Shown: positions 1 to 8,845 of the stretch, in pieces
Numbering within the stretch: the first letter of the stretch is position 1
Layout: each line of letters starts with the position of its first letter
Source of the DNA: Bdellovibrionales bacterium
GTDB taxonomy: Bacteria; Bdellovibrionota; Bdellovibrionia; Bdellovibrionales; Bdellovibrionaceae
DNA: 64,000 bases
Direction: 5' to 3'
Assembly (NCBI GenBank): GCA_016713585.1
Contig: JADJOV010000004.1
Location: forward strand, 62,001-126,000
Notes under the pieces: model-generated
What the model was told of the DNA's origin: nothing
Database searches by the model: none
What the model saw: the letters and a program-made list of their open reading frames with translations, nothing else
Position numbers and translations under genes: made by a program

Positions 1-1045
1 ACTCCACCATAACGGCTAAATTCATAAACTCGGATTTCAATGAAAACCCAGGGCCAGAGGTCGTCGTCGCAGCAAGGGCTCCACCAAAAGAGGCGCCAAT
101 GGCAGCTCCGATTGCAGCAATCTCATCTTCAGCCTGAAAAACCGTCGCGAAGTCTCTGGACTTAGCAAGCTCATGCATAATGTCTGTCGCTGGAGTTATC
201 GGATAACTTCCTAAATAAAGTCTGAGCCCAGCTCTCTGGGCTGCTGCCATAAGGCCCAGGGCAGCTGCCTGGTTGCCTGTGACACTTCGATAAACACCAG
301 GAACAGGGACTTGAGTTGACTTCTTAAAGCGAAAGGTGGTTTTGAGGAGATCACTTGACTCGGCATAGTCCCAGCCAGCTCGCAGTGTTCGCAAATTTGC
401 TGATAAAATATCGGGCTTAGTTTTGAACTTTTTTTCAACCCATTTTTCAGTGTAAGAGAAATCACGATTAAAGAGCCAATAGATAATACCTAGGGCGAAA
501 AAATTCTTGCACCGATCTGCCTCTTTGGTTCCGAGAGGTAAACCTTCAAGGGCCTTTTGAGTCAGAGTTGTCATCGGTGCACGAATCACTTGGAACTGGC
601 TCAACTCTCCAGTCGTCAGTGGACTTTCTTTATACCCTGCTTTGTCGAGAGTCTTTTGAATAAACGAATCTTCGTTGATCACAATAATTCCGCCGGGCCT
701 CACATTTTGAAAATTGACTTTAAGCGCAGCAGGGTTCATTGCCATCAAAACGTCGAATTGATCACCTGGCGTGAAGACTTCCTGGCCACTGACGCAAACT
801 TGAAATCCTGAAACCCCAAAAACAGTTCCTGCCGGCGCGCGAATTTCAGAGGGATAGTCGGGAAGCGTCGCAAAATAATCCCCCGCGATGGCCGAGGTGC
901 TGGTAAATTGATCACCAACCAATTGCATTCCATCTCCGGAATCTCCCGCAAACCGAATCACTGCAAATTCAATCTCCGTCTTTGGTTTGTGACTCAACGG
1001 TGTTGGTTTTTTTGCAGAAGAAGGGTTTGAAATTTGAATTTCCAT
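1..1045 (-). CDS. korA: 2-oxoacid:ferredoxin oxidoreductase, alpha (fused gamma-alpha) subunit, 3' end outside window
   Basis: Oxidises a 2-oxoacid such as 2-oxoglutarate to the acyl-CoA with ferredoxin as electron acceptor, together with a beta subunit expected beyond the left edge. Seen: a continuous frame of about 348 codons read leftwards off the window. An N-terminal gamma-type domain carries FAVIRFAGDSGDGMQLVG (about residues 20-40). After a linker, the pyrimidine-binding alpha domain carries GSYPITPATDIMHELAK and FQAEDEIAAIGAAIGASFGG, both typical of KorA/VorA-type subunits. The ATG at 1045 is preceded by AGGAG about 12 bases upstream. The short open frames overlapping it on the same strand are shadows. 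Substrate is not determined by sequence alone; the 2-oxoglutarate assignment is by family resemblance. Confidence 0.9.
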   Translation of the reverse strand, partial: MEIQISNPSSAKKPTPLSHKPKTEIEFAVIRFAGDSGDGMQLVGDQFTSTSAIAGDYFATLPDYPSEIRAPAGTVFGVSGFQVCVSGQEVFTPGDQFDVLMAMNPAALKVNFQNVRPGGIIVINEDSFIQKTLDKAGYKESPLTTGELSQFQVIRAPMTTLTQKALEGLPLGTKEADRCKNFFALGIIYWLFNRDFSYTEKWVEKKFKTKPDILSANLRTLRAGWDYAESSDLLKTTFRFKKSTQVPVPGVYRSVTGNQAAALGLMAAAQRAGLRLYLGSYPITPATDIMHELAKSRDFATVFQAEDEIAAIGAAIGASFGGALAATTTSGPGFSLKSEFMNLAVMVE

Positions 1046-1485
1046 GATCTCAGGAGTCTCCTCTGGATTTAGGTCAACAACAGTCGTCAAAATACAGTCA
1101 CCAAAAAGAAATCATTATAAATATTGGAGTCACTAAATAAGGAACCACTGTCTTCCTGTATTTGCAAGAACTAGAATTTGGGCGGCGTTCTGTTTTTTAA
1201 AATTTTGTCAGCACATTTTGGATTTTCTTTTTGCACATGATCTAAGTCAGACGTATGAAATGAGTTTGGACTTGCCGCACTTTATGAAGGGGCCTATTCT
1301 GCAAAAATATCCTAAAATTAGAGAATGCCAAACTAGAGTTTGATTATGGGCGACGGCAATATTAAGCGCTCGTTGGACAAAAAGGATTTTCAAAATTCGG
1401 ATTCGCTTAAGGATGAAGTTGTTACAGCTGGGAACTGTAGTTAGAGCACCTATATATTTTGAAAAAGAAAAAGGATGGAAATTCA
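1046..1485. other. intergenic region
   Basis: Divergent spacer between the oxidoreductase gene (leftward) and the ferritin-like gene (rightward). It should carry both promoters, but no confident -35/-10 pair stands out. An open frame of about 79 codons on the minus strand (1247-1486) has no recognisable domain or ribosome site and is treated as spurious. Confidence 0.5.
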
Positions 1486-2020
1486 ATGAACAAAATGAAT
1501 AATCAAATTGATTTTGCCAAGTTAACCTTGATGGATGCCCTTGATATTGCTGTTTTGATTGAACATGAGGCAGCTGAACGCTATTTGGAATTTGCAGAGC
1601 TTATAGGGGATCGGTACCGTGGGGATGCTGGTGATTTTTTTCAAAGAAATGGCGGGCTATGAGGTTCTGCATGGGGAAAGTCTTGCCCAGCGACGCAAGG
1701 ACCTTTTTGGGAAGACCCCGCGAAACATCACCGCTGAGATGATTTGGAATGTTGAAGCTCCTGATGAAAATCGCCCCCGGGCTTTTATGTCAGTGCGTCA
1801 GGCTTATGAGATCGCAATTGAATCTGAAGAGAAGGCCTACAATTTTTTCGACAAGGCGTTAGCCCACCTCACTGAGAAAGAGACTCGTGAGCTTTTTGAA
1901 GAGCTTCGAGATGAAGAGGCCGAGCACAAGAAAATGCTTGTTCAGAAACTTATGGCCATCCCTCAAACTGAAGGACCTGATCTGACCGATGAGGATGTTG
2001 ACGAGCCCTCAGAGTTTTAG
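1486..2020 (+). CDS. ferritin-like / rubrerythrin-family diiron protein (frameshift at T run 1635-1641)
   Basis: Probably a ferritin-like four-helix protein that binds two irons and helps remove peroxide or store iron in the cytoplasm. Seen: helix 1 with IEHEAAERYLEFAELIGDRY, a central RQAYEIAIESEEKAYNFF and a C-terminal LRDEEAEHKKML, supplying the Glu and ExxH ligands expected of rubrerythrins. No C-terminal rubredoxin CxxC pair is present. The start ATG 1486 has an AAGGATGG ribosome site 8 bases upstream. The frame breaks at seven Ts (1635-1641); removing one T joins DAGDFF to KEMAGYEVLHGE. The last 28 bp, including the stop, are duplicated at 4591-4618, so the gene end may have served as an insertion site. 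Confidence 0.8.
1993..2020 (+). repeat. 28-bp direct repeat, copy 1 (3' end of the ferritin-like gene)
   Basis: These 28 bases, including the TAG stop, recur at 4591-4618 with one mismatch (C versus T at repeat position 14). The two copies bracket a 2.6 kb block. An integration event that regenerates a gene end would leave this pattern. Confidence 0.85.
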
Positions 2021-2079
2021 AAACTGATGTTCTTGAGTGTCCCTGAAGGGGCCACTGAAGTCCGAGAGTCTATAAAGGG

Positions 2080-2290
2080 CGAAAACTCAATTGGAAGGTG
2101 GTCGGCGGGGCTGCGAAATGTTGGGGCAATAATGCCTTTGGGCAACCTTGGGAATAATTCGACAACCGATTCAGCAATTCCGGTGAAAGTTAGTGCCGGC
2201 ACGCTTGGACCAACGAAGGGGTGAAAATTATGCTGGGGCCCTTGGTCTTGGTTATGCCGAAGGATCAGCAACTCCGGTTGAGATTCTGTT
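2080..2290 (+). pseudogene. remnant of an RCC1-repeat beta-propeller protein
   Basis: Seen in mixed frames: AKCWGNNAFGQ followed, after a shift, by LGNNSTTDSAIPVKVSAG. This is the hallmark of an RCC1 repeat (CWG..xxGQLGxxSTTDSxxPVxV). A more decayed second repeat follows (ALGLGYAEGSATPVEI). No start, signal peptide or further repeats were found, so this is a fragment of one or two blades. RCC1-repeat exported proteins are common in predatory and other environmental bacteria. The flanking bases 2291-2414 show nothing recognisable. Confidence 0.5.
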
Positions 2291-2414
2291 TCCGTAATCG
2301 GGAAAATTGAAGCGCTGACCTTTTGCCTTTTCGATCACCCTTCCGGGGTTCATCATGAGCCCTGATTTTGCCCGTGTCGGCCTTTCGAGCTAATTATACT
2401 TCTATGAGTTGGAC

Positions 2415-3590
2415 TCAAAACAACTCACCCTGCCAAAGTCGTTTTAAAAAAATGAATACGGGTAGAATTTCTATTTCTTCTTCTGTGAGAAGTGGTTTTT
2501 CAGCTTGGCAAACAATTATTTTCTTTAGAAGCTTGTGTTCTTCTTCAAGCGCAAGTAACCCTTTAAAATCTTTTTTAGATGGTTGCGTAGATGATTTCAC
2601 CTCTATTGCAACTATTTCTTCGATACGATCATAGACTAAAAAATCGACTTCAAATTTTGAAGTCGATCGCCAGTATTCAACCTTTTTTGAACTTTGCCGG
2701 TAATTTAAATATGCTAATATCTCAGAATAAATGGCAAGCTCGAAACTCTTTCCAAACTCGGGTGTTCCCTTTGGAATAATGGATCGACCCGTGAGGGCAT
2801 TCACGACGCCATTATCAAAAAAATAAAATTTGCTCGTCGACATGGCTTTTCTTTTAGTTGTGGCAAGAAAGGCGGGCAACAAATGCCCCACGAGTGTATC
2901 AGATAGAATTTCAAAATAATCTTTGACTAAAGTTGGGGCTATTTGAGCATCACTTCCGAGAGCTGTATAATTAATTTGTTCCCCATTCATCAACGCCGCT
3001 ACATCAAGAAAGCGTGAAAAATTCTCTAAAGATCTTGTCAGACCCTCTTCCTGAATTTCTTCGCGAAGATAAAGTCCCACATAATCTTTCAGGTCCTCAA
3101 AATAATTCGCGGTATCTATTATGGGGGGAAGCTTTCCCGATGATAAACCCTTGATCCAAAGATCATCTTGGTTAATTCCAAGTTCAGGATAGCAAAGGGG
3201 ATGAAAATAAATTCTCGAAGCACGCCCACCCAAAAGGTTAGCACCACCTCTTCTTAGTTTTCTAGCACTACTTCCTGTTAGAATAAACCTAAGGGATTTA
3301 TCTTGTTCTATCAAATCATGAATATCATTTAAAAGATTTGGAATTTTTTGAATCTCATCCACGATCACGATGCGAGAGACGTTATTCTTAACAAAATAGT
3401 TTACCGTTTTGTGAAGATAAGATGGATCTTTTAAATAGTTTTGATACTCGGAGCTTTTTAAGAGATTTATATAAAGTGCCTCAGGAAAATGCGAACGAAG
3501 GTATGTCGATTTTCCGGTTTGCCTTGGTCCTAAAAGAAAAAGACTTTTTCTCCGAAGAACTTGAGTGATATTAAGAATTCTTTGATACAT
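2415..3590 (-). CDS. AAA+ ATP-binding protein with DUF4143 domain
   Basis: Member of the widespread AAA_14/DUF4143 ATPases, whose cellular role is not established. Seen, 391 residues: Walker A LLGPRQTGKSTYL (about 19-31), Walker B VSRIVIVDEIQKIP (about 72-86), sensor-like RFILTGSSARKLRRGGANLL (about 101-120), then a C-terminal DUF4143 region. The C-terminus carries a nuclease-fold-like segment, FEVDFLVYDR followed by AIEVKSST, resembling the D-(E/Q)xK pattern of PD-(D/E)xK folds. It is intact, unlike many neighbours. It lies inside the block bracketed by the 28-bp repeats. The first of two palindromes begins 6 bases upstream of the ATG at 3590, suggesting autoregulation. No Shine-Dalgarno is visible. 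A mobile or defence-linked role is a guess from context only. Confidence 0.9.
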   Translation of the reverse strand: MYQRILNITQVLRRKSLFLLGPRQTGKSTYLRSHFPEALYINLLKSSEYQNYLKDPSYLHKTVNYFVKNNVSRIVIVDEIQKIPNLLNDIHDLIEQDKSLRFILTGSSARKLRRGGANLLGGRASRIYFHPLCYPELGINQDDLWIKGLSSGKLPPIIDTANYFEDLKDYVGLYLREEIQEEGLTRSLENFSRFLDVAALMNGEQINYTALGSDAQIAPTLVKDYFEILSDTLVGHLLPAFLATTKRKAMSTSKFYFFDNGVVNALTGRSIIPKGTPEFGKSFELAIYSEILAYLNYRQSSKKVEYWRSTSKFEVDFLVYDRIEEIVAIEVKSSTQPSKKDFKGLLALEEEHKLLKKIIVCQAEKPLLTEEEIEILPVFIFLKRLWQGELF

Positions 3591-3596
3591 ACCAAA

Positions 3597-3645
3597 TTTT
3601 CATGAAAATCTGACATTAAGTCATTATTTTTCATGAAAATCTGAC
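3597..3645. promoter_or_regulatory. two palindromic direct repeats just upstream of the DUF4143 gene
   Basis: TTTTCATGAAAATCTGAC occurs at 3597-3614 and exactly again at 3628-3645. Its first 12 bases, TTTTCATGAAAA, are a perfect palindrome. The 31-bp spacing is close to three helical turns, so two dimers could bind the same face. The first copy nearly abuts the start codon at 3590. Inferred to be an operator for autorepression or a recognition site for the ATPase. The remaining bases to 3894 show no gene. Confidence 0.6.
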
Positions 3646-3894
3646 TTTTGATTGGCCAAATGAAATATATGCGATATGAGAAGTCCTTGACCCCCAGCCG
3701 TAGATCCTGGACATCACAACGTCGTCGGTTTGGGTTTGTTAAGGCGTATGAAATTTAACCATACTCCAGATATCCAAGGGTGCATCGGCACGAGTCTTGC
3801 GGGTTTAATCTGCTATATGATGGGACGAGTTTTTTCAAATGTTTGCTATTTTTAATTGTGCTTCATGATACGACTGAAATCACGCACAAAAGTA

Positions 3895-4374
3895 TTAACA
3901 CCAGAAGGTCTTCCACTGGGATTTGCTGCAAAGAAGTTTTGGAATCGCGATAAATTTAAGGAGCACTTCGGAGCCACACATGATGACAAAATCCCAGGGA
4001 GCTAAAGGCACGCTGAGACTCGAGAGTCCACTCACTCTTATAGTTCCAAGCGACATCCTCAATCTCTTCACCATGATGAATGTGGTAGGTGGAATCAATA
4101 TCCAGAACCCGGCTGGAGGACACTTTTTCCCCATGATGCTCTCGCAAAAGTGAGAAACACGTTCTGGCAAATGCTTGAGTCGCTCTGGATAGACTGGGCT
4201 TCGCATCAGGGTCTGAACCATGAGTCCGATACCAGTGGTTGAAGTCAGTCGATCTTTGCACGGAACAATTCTGATTTGCTTCATAGCGCGTTTGATGCGC
4301 CGCCTCTCTTGCCTAATCATTGAACAATCTCCTCCAAACAAATGAAGAAAATCTAATACTCCATTGGCAGGCAA
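3895..4374 (-). pseudogene. decayed transposase fragment, IS1380-like
   Basis: Two overlapping minus-strand frames together resemble part of an IS1380-family DDE transposase. The best segment reads SSRVLDIDSTYHIHHGEEIE then DVAWNYKSEWTLESQRAFSS and LGFCHHVWLRS. This matches the family pattern of D-IDST, HG, a YN-K core and a G-C-H-LR stretch. An N-terminal portion lies in the other frame (CSMIRQERRRIKRAMKQ). The catalytic C-terminal half is missing, and at least one frameshift and several odd joins are present. Terminal inverted repeats were not identified. Fragmentary, surely inactive. Confidence 0.6.
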
Positions 4375-4683
4375 AAATAAATTAAATGTTATTAATTTAA
4401 AATGCGAGTCGCCACCAAATTGGTGCGATATTTCTCAGCGAAAAACGGCATGAGGCCTAAAGCAGACGGGGACTTTACGTCTGGGGATGATTTTTTATCC
4501 GCGGGGTTAGGATTCACCAAAGCAATAGAACGCTATATGTGTTAAGTAGGTCTAATGAAGTATATGCATATCTATCAATGCAACAGAACCGGATGTTGAC
4601 GAGTCCTCAGAGTTTTAGGGCCCATCCAAAAATAATGAATGGTGATTGATATTTGAGATCTATTCGCGTAGTAAAAGCTATCT
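4375..4683. other. intergenic region containing the second 28-bp repeat
   Basis: No credible gene. It holds the right-hand copy of the 28-bp repeat (4591-4618), followed by 65 bases leading to the ABC-F gene, which should include that gene's promoter. Confidence 0.5.
4591..4618 (+). repeat. 28-bp direct repeat, copy 2
   Basis: Matches 1993-2020 at 27 of 28 positions and retains the TAG stop codon. The bases on its left are not ferritin-gene sequence, so only the gene tail is duplicated. Confidence 0.85.
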
Positions 4684-6291
4684 ATGATAAGTGTTGCAAA
4701 TGTTTCTCTCCGATATGGAGCCAAAAAGCTATTTGAGGATGTCAACGTCAAGTTTACGCCAGGCAATTGTTATGGGCTAATTGGGGGAAATGGGGCTGGG
4801 AAAACCACCTTTTTGAAGGTCCTCTCCCGCGAAATCGAACCCAATACAGGAACAATTGCAATCCCTCCGGGTCTGCGTCTTTCAGTTCTAAAGCAAGATC
4901 ATTATGCCTTTGAGCAAATGACTGTGCTGAAAACGGTCTTAATGGGTAATGAAAAGCTCAGCCGGGTGATAGCAGCGAAAGAGGCTATTTATAGCAAATC
5001 TGATTTTTCTGAGGCTGACGGTCTTCTGGCCACGGAGCTTGAAAGTCAGTTTGCCGAAATGAATGGCTGGGAAGCTGAGTCTGAGGCCGCCTCCATGCTG
5101 GCGGATCTTGGCATAGAAGAGGCCGTTCACCAAAAACTAATGAGCGAGCTTGCTGGTGGGGATAAGGTGAAAGTGCTCTTAGCCCAGGCTCTTTTTGGAC
5201 GTCCTGATATTTTGCTTCTCGATGAGCCTACCAATCATTTGGATATTTATGCAGTTCAGTGGCTTGAGGATTTTTTGGAGGGCTTTGAAAATACTGTTAT
5301 CGTTGTTTCCCATGATCGTCATTTCCTAAATCGTGTTTGCACTCACATGGCAGATATAGATTTTTGCAAAGTCACGACTTTTGCAGGGAATTACGATTTT
5401 TGGCGACAAGCGAGTGAGCTCAATCAAAGACTCTTGGCTGATAAAAACAAAAAAAATGCAGATAAGGCTGAGGATCTGAAGAGCTTTATTCGTCGATTTA
5501 GCGCGAATGCTTCAAAATCCCGGCAGGCCTCGTCCAGGCAGAAACAGCTCGAAAAGCTTGATATCAGCGAGATCCCCAAGTCCACGAGAAAATCTCCCTA
5601 TGTGGGTTTTGAACCCAAGCGAGAGCTCAGTCAGGATATTCTCACGATTCAAAATCTTTCCAAGGCCATTGACGGCGAGGTCCTCTTTAAGAATGTAAAT
5701 TTGACCATGCAAAGAGGGGACAAGATTGTTCTTTTGGGGCCCAACGATTTGGCAAAAAGAGTTTTCTTGGATATTTTGGCTGGGGGGACTAAGCCTGATA
5801 GCGGGACTGTTGCCTGGGGTCAAACTGCCATTCGAAGTTATTTACCCTCTGATAATGCCGACTACTTTGTGGGCGATGAGCCGACCCTTGTCGATTGGCT
5901 TCGGGCGTATTCTGAGGACAAAGACGAATCCTTTATTCGCGGCTTCCTGGGTAAAATGCTCTTCAGTCGAGATGAGGCTCTCAAGAAGCCAGGGGTTCTG
6001 TCGGGCGGCGAAAAGGTGCGTTGCATGCTTGCGCGCATGATGCTTTCAGGGGCAAACGTGCTTTTGCTTGATGGTCCCACAAATCACCTAGATCTTGAAA
6101 GTATCACGGCCGTCAATGAAGGAATTATTCGCTTCAAGGGCAACGTGATTTTCACTTCCCACGATCACGAGTTTATTCAAACCATCGCCAATCGAATTAT
6201 CAATCTTGATGTAGAAATCAAAGAAGACAAGTACACAACTTTTGATGAATTTCTATCTTCAACTCAGGGGCATCCGCAGCTAGGAATTTAA
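4684..6291 (+). CDS. ABC-F family ATPase, YbiT/YkpA-like
   Basis: Soluble tandem-ATPase protein of the ABC-F translation-factor family, which acts at the ribosomal E site rather than in membranes. Seen, 535 residues: NBD1 with Walker A GGNGAGKTT (about 34-42), signature SELAGGDKVK and Walker B ILLLDEPTNHLD; a charged linker (about 250-300); NBD2 with signature VLSGGEKVRC and Walker B VLLLDGPTNHLD. NBD2 is unusual. Its Walker A reads GPNDLAKRVF, lacking the normal GKT/S, and the catalytic Glu after Walker B is Gly. A relaxed second Walker A is, from memory, typical of the YkpA/YbiT subgroup, but the Glu-to-Gly change suggests weak or no hydrolysis at that site. Monocistronic; no strong ribosome site precedes ATG 4684. 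Confidence 0.9.
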   Translation: MISVANVSLRYGAKKLFEDVNVKFTPGNCYGLIGGNGAGKTTFLKVLSREIEPNTGTIAIPPGLRLSVLKQDHYAFEQMTVLKTVLMGNEKLSRVIAAKEAIYSKSDFSEADGLLATELESQFAEMNGWEAESEAASMLADLGIEEAVHQKLMSELAGGDKVKVLLAQALFGRPDILLLDEPTNHLDIYAVQWLEDFLEGFENTVIVVSHDRHFLNRVCTHMADIDFCKVTTFAGNYDFWRQASELNQRLLADKNKKNADKAEDLKSFIRRFSANASKSRQASSRQKQLEKLDISEIPKSTRKSPYVGFEPKRELSQDILTIQNLSKAIDGEVLFKNVNLTMQRGDKIVLLGPNDLAKRVFLDILAGGTKPDSGTVAWGQTAIRSYLPSDNADYFVGDEPTLVDWLRAYSEDKDESFIRGFLGKMLFSRDEALKKPGVLSGGEKVRCMLARMMLSGANVLLLDGPTNHLDLESITAVNEGIIRFKGNVIFTSHDHEFIQTIANRIINLDVEIKEDKYTTFDEFLSSTQGHPQLGI

Positions 6292-6364
6292 CCTCTTGGC
6301 CGCGAGGCAACAGGTTTAAATAAATGCTATTAATGTTGATTTTTGGGGGCTGGGGCGAGAGTTA

Positions 6365-6398
6365 CAAGAGGCGCCTCCTCCTCAGAAGGAGCCTCTTG
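6365..6398. terminator. possible stem-loop between convergent genes
   Basis: CAAGAGG (6365-6371) pairs with CCTCTTG (6392-6398), and CTCCT (6375-6379) with AGGAG (6387-6391), around a 7-base loop with a 3-base bulge. It sits between the convergent ABC-F and glutamine synthetase genes. No T-tract follows on either strand, so intrinsic termination is uncertain. Confidence 0.35.
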
Positions 6399-6431
6399 GT
6401 CAGAGCAGATCGTAACTAACTAAGAAACTAA

Positions 6432-8658
6432 CTAAGAAATAAACAACATTTCTCGGTATTTCGGCAGAGGCCAGGACTCGTCAATCACGATCTCTTCCAT
6501 TTCGTCAATGGCTTGTCGAAGAGCGAGCATGGCATCTGAAACACCAAGTGAATACAACTCAGCTTTTTTTGCTTCGTCGTGGGTGTCTTCAGCCACCTTC
6601 GTTAAGCGATTCAAATCCGTTAGCTTGGTTTGGGCGGTCTGAATTAGAACGGTGAGGCTTTTCAGTACGGCCAACTGCGGAGCTTCAACCCCCGCCGCCT
6701 TGGCTGCCGCGACAGTCTGGCTCAAAGTTCCGTGATAGAGGAAACAGGCTGGCAAAATTTGAGTGTTGGTGATTGATTTTAGGCAATCCACCTCAATCTG
6801 CATATTTTTGATATAACGCTCAAGACGTACGTTGAAGCGGGAATGAACCTCTTCCTCGCTCAAAACACCATGCTCAGTTAAAGCCTTCAAAGAAACAGGT
6901 GAGATAAGTTCTTTCATCGCCTCCGGGGACTTTCTCAGGTTAGGAAGTCCGCGCTTGGCAGCTTCTGTGACCCACTCTTCCGAGTAACCATTGCCTTCAA
7001 AACGAATGGATTTGGTCTCGATGATCATATCGTGAATCACTTCAAAGATCTTGGCGGTATCATTTTTCACATTGCCAGTGACATGATGGGCTTTGAGGCG
7101 AGTGACGACTTCCTTCATTCCATCCGCCACGGCCGTATTGAGAAGAGTGACAGGGAAAGCTGTATTTGCACTTGAGCCAACCGCACGAAATTCAAACTTA
7201 TTTCCAGTAAAAGCAAAAGGTGAAGTTCGGTTACGATCAGTGTTGTCCTGCAAGAGAAGAGGTAACTGATTGAGTCCCAATTCCATAATGGCGCGATCTG
7301 CATTTGCCGAGGAAACTGTTTTTGTTTCAATTTCATTACAGATTCGAGTTAACAAATTTCCTAAAAAGACAGAAATGATTGCGGGAGGGGCTTCGTTCGC
7401 GCCCAAGCGATGATCATTTCCGCTCGACGCGATCGATGCGCGCAACAGGCCAGAGTGTTTATGCACTCCCTTGAGAATTGAACACAATACAAGCAAGAAT
7501 CTAATGTTTTCGTGGGGAGTCTTCCCTGGCTCGAGCAGATTTTCGCCATTCACTGACATAGACCAGTTGTTGTGTTTGCCCGAGCCATTGATTCCGGCAA
7601 AGGTTTTTCATGGAGGACGGCCTGAAAATTGTGACGAAGAGCCACTTTTCTGAGAACTTCCATCATCAGTTGGTTATGATCAGTCGCGATATTGGCTTCT
7701 TCAAAAATTGGAGCGCTTTCGAACTGACTTGGAGCCACCTCATTATGGCGAGTCTTAATGGGTACACCAAGTTTGTAGAGGTCATATTCCATTTCCGCCA
7801 TAAAAGCTTGAACTCGAGCAGGAATACTTCCAAAATAATGGTCCTCAAGCTGTTGTCCCTTTGGAGGTTGTCCACCCAACAAAGTTCTGCCGAGAGCATT
7901 AAATCTGGACGAAGTGCTGCAAATGAACGGTCAATCAGAAAATATTCTTGTTCAACACCAAGTGTGGGGACCACTCGGCGTACATTTTTTTCGCCAATCA
8001 AATGAAGCATTTCACAGGCCTGCTTTGAGAGCGCATCTAAAGAGCGCAAGAGTGCTGTTTTTTCATCTAAGGCTTGACCATGATAGCTAATAAAAATCGA
8101 CGGAATACAGAGAGTTTTAGACCCAGGGGCATCCATGATAAACATTGGCGATGAAGGGTCCCAAGCCGCGTATCCGCGAGCTTCAAATGTCGTCCGCATT
8201 CCACCTGAGGGAAAGCTTGAAGCGTCAGGTTCACTCTGAACTAATTGAGCCTCTCCAAATTTTTCCAAAACTCTTTGATTTTCCTCAGTTGAAATAACGG
8301 CATCATGTTCTTCAGCAGTCAGCCCTGTGAGCGGCTGAAACCAGTGTGTGTAATGTGTTACGCCCCGAGAAATTGCCCATTCTTTGACTGCCTTGGCGAC
8401 TGCACTAGCTACATCAATGTCGAGTTTATGACCAGTTTCAATTGTTGCCAAAAGTTTGCTATAAATCTCTTTCGGAAGTTTTGCCTGCATTTTTGTGAGG
8501 TCAAAAACATTGTGCCCATAGAATTCTGAGATTTTAAGTTTTTTGCCGGCCTCATCACGGGGAGATTCAAATTTTTTAGGAACCCGACTGGTGATTTCAT
8601 TGATAGCATTAAAACGCATTGAAGCGCCTGCAGACGGACGGTGGCCTGTCGAAGACAT
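6432..8658 (-). CDS. glnN: type III glutamine synthetase (two frameshifts)
   Basis: Makes glutamine from glutamate, ammonia and ATP in the cytoplasm. At about 742 residues it is the large GSIII form. Seen: N-terminal FYGHNVFDLTKMQAKLPKEI, SSFPSGGMRTTFEARGYAAW and TLGVEQEYFLIDR (metal-binding Glu), then KTRHNEVAPSQFE, KHNNWSMS after the second break, and a long helical C-terminus typical of GlnN. The frame breaks near 7880 (LMLSA should continue RTLLGGQPP, missing one G) and near 7604 (HEKPFAGINGSG, missing one T). Both are short homopolymers, so an assembly error is likely. AAAGGAG lies just upstream of ATG 8658. No PII or NtrC gene is adjacent. Confidence 0.92.
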
Positions 8659-8761
8659 AGATTTCTCCTTTTTTTAAATGGGTGAACGAAACTGCTCAAA
8701 ACCCTGGCGCATACAGTGTCTTAGTTCTCAAATTTTCGCAAGAGGGTGTCTGGCGTCTGAA

Positions 8762-8816
8762 GCGGCGCAGTGATGTTGTGGATGTTGTGCGCCCGAGGCG
8801 GCGCAGAGATGTTGTG
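8762..8816 (+). repeat. imperfect direct repeat upstream of glnN
   Basis: GCGGCGCAGTGATGTTGTG (8762-8780) recurs as GCGGCGCAGAGATGTTGTG (8798-8816), with an extra GATGTTGTG between. It lies 100-155 bases upstream of the glnN start. It could be regulatory or a simple local duplication; no known operator is recognised. Confidence 0.5.
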
Positions 8817-8845
8817 CGCGTGAATCTGCGGAATGGCGGCGAGAT

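Noticed and set aside
1486..2020. Programmed frameshift in the ferritin-like gene at the T run
   Set aside because: No stimulatory structure or Shine-Dalgarno-like element is apparent, and similar homopolymer breaks occur all over the window.
6365..6398. Hairpin as a definite rho-independent terminator
   Set aside because: No U-tract follows on either strand; listed only as a low-confidence element.
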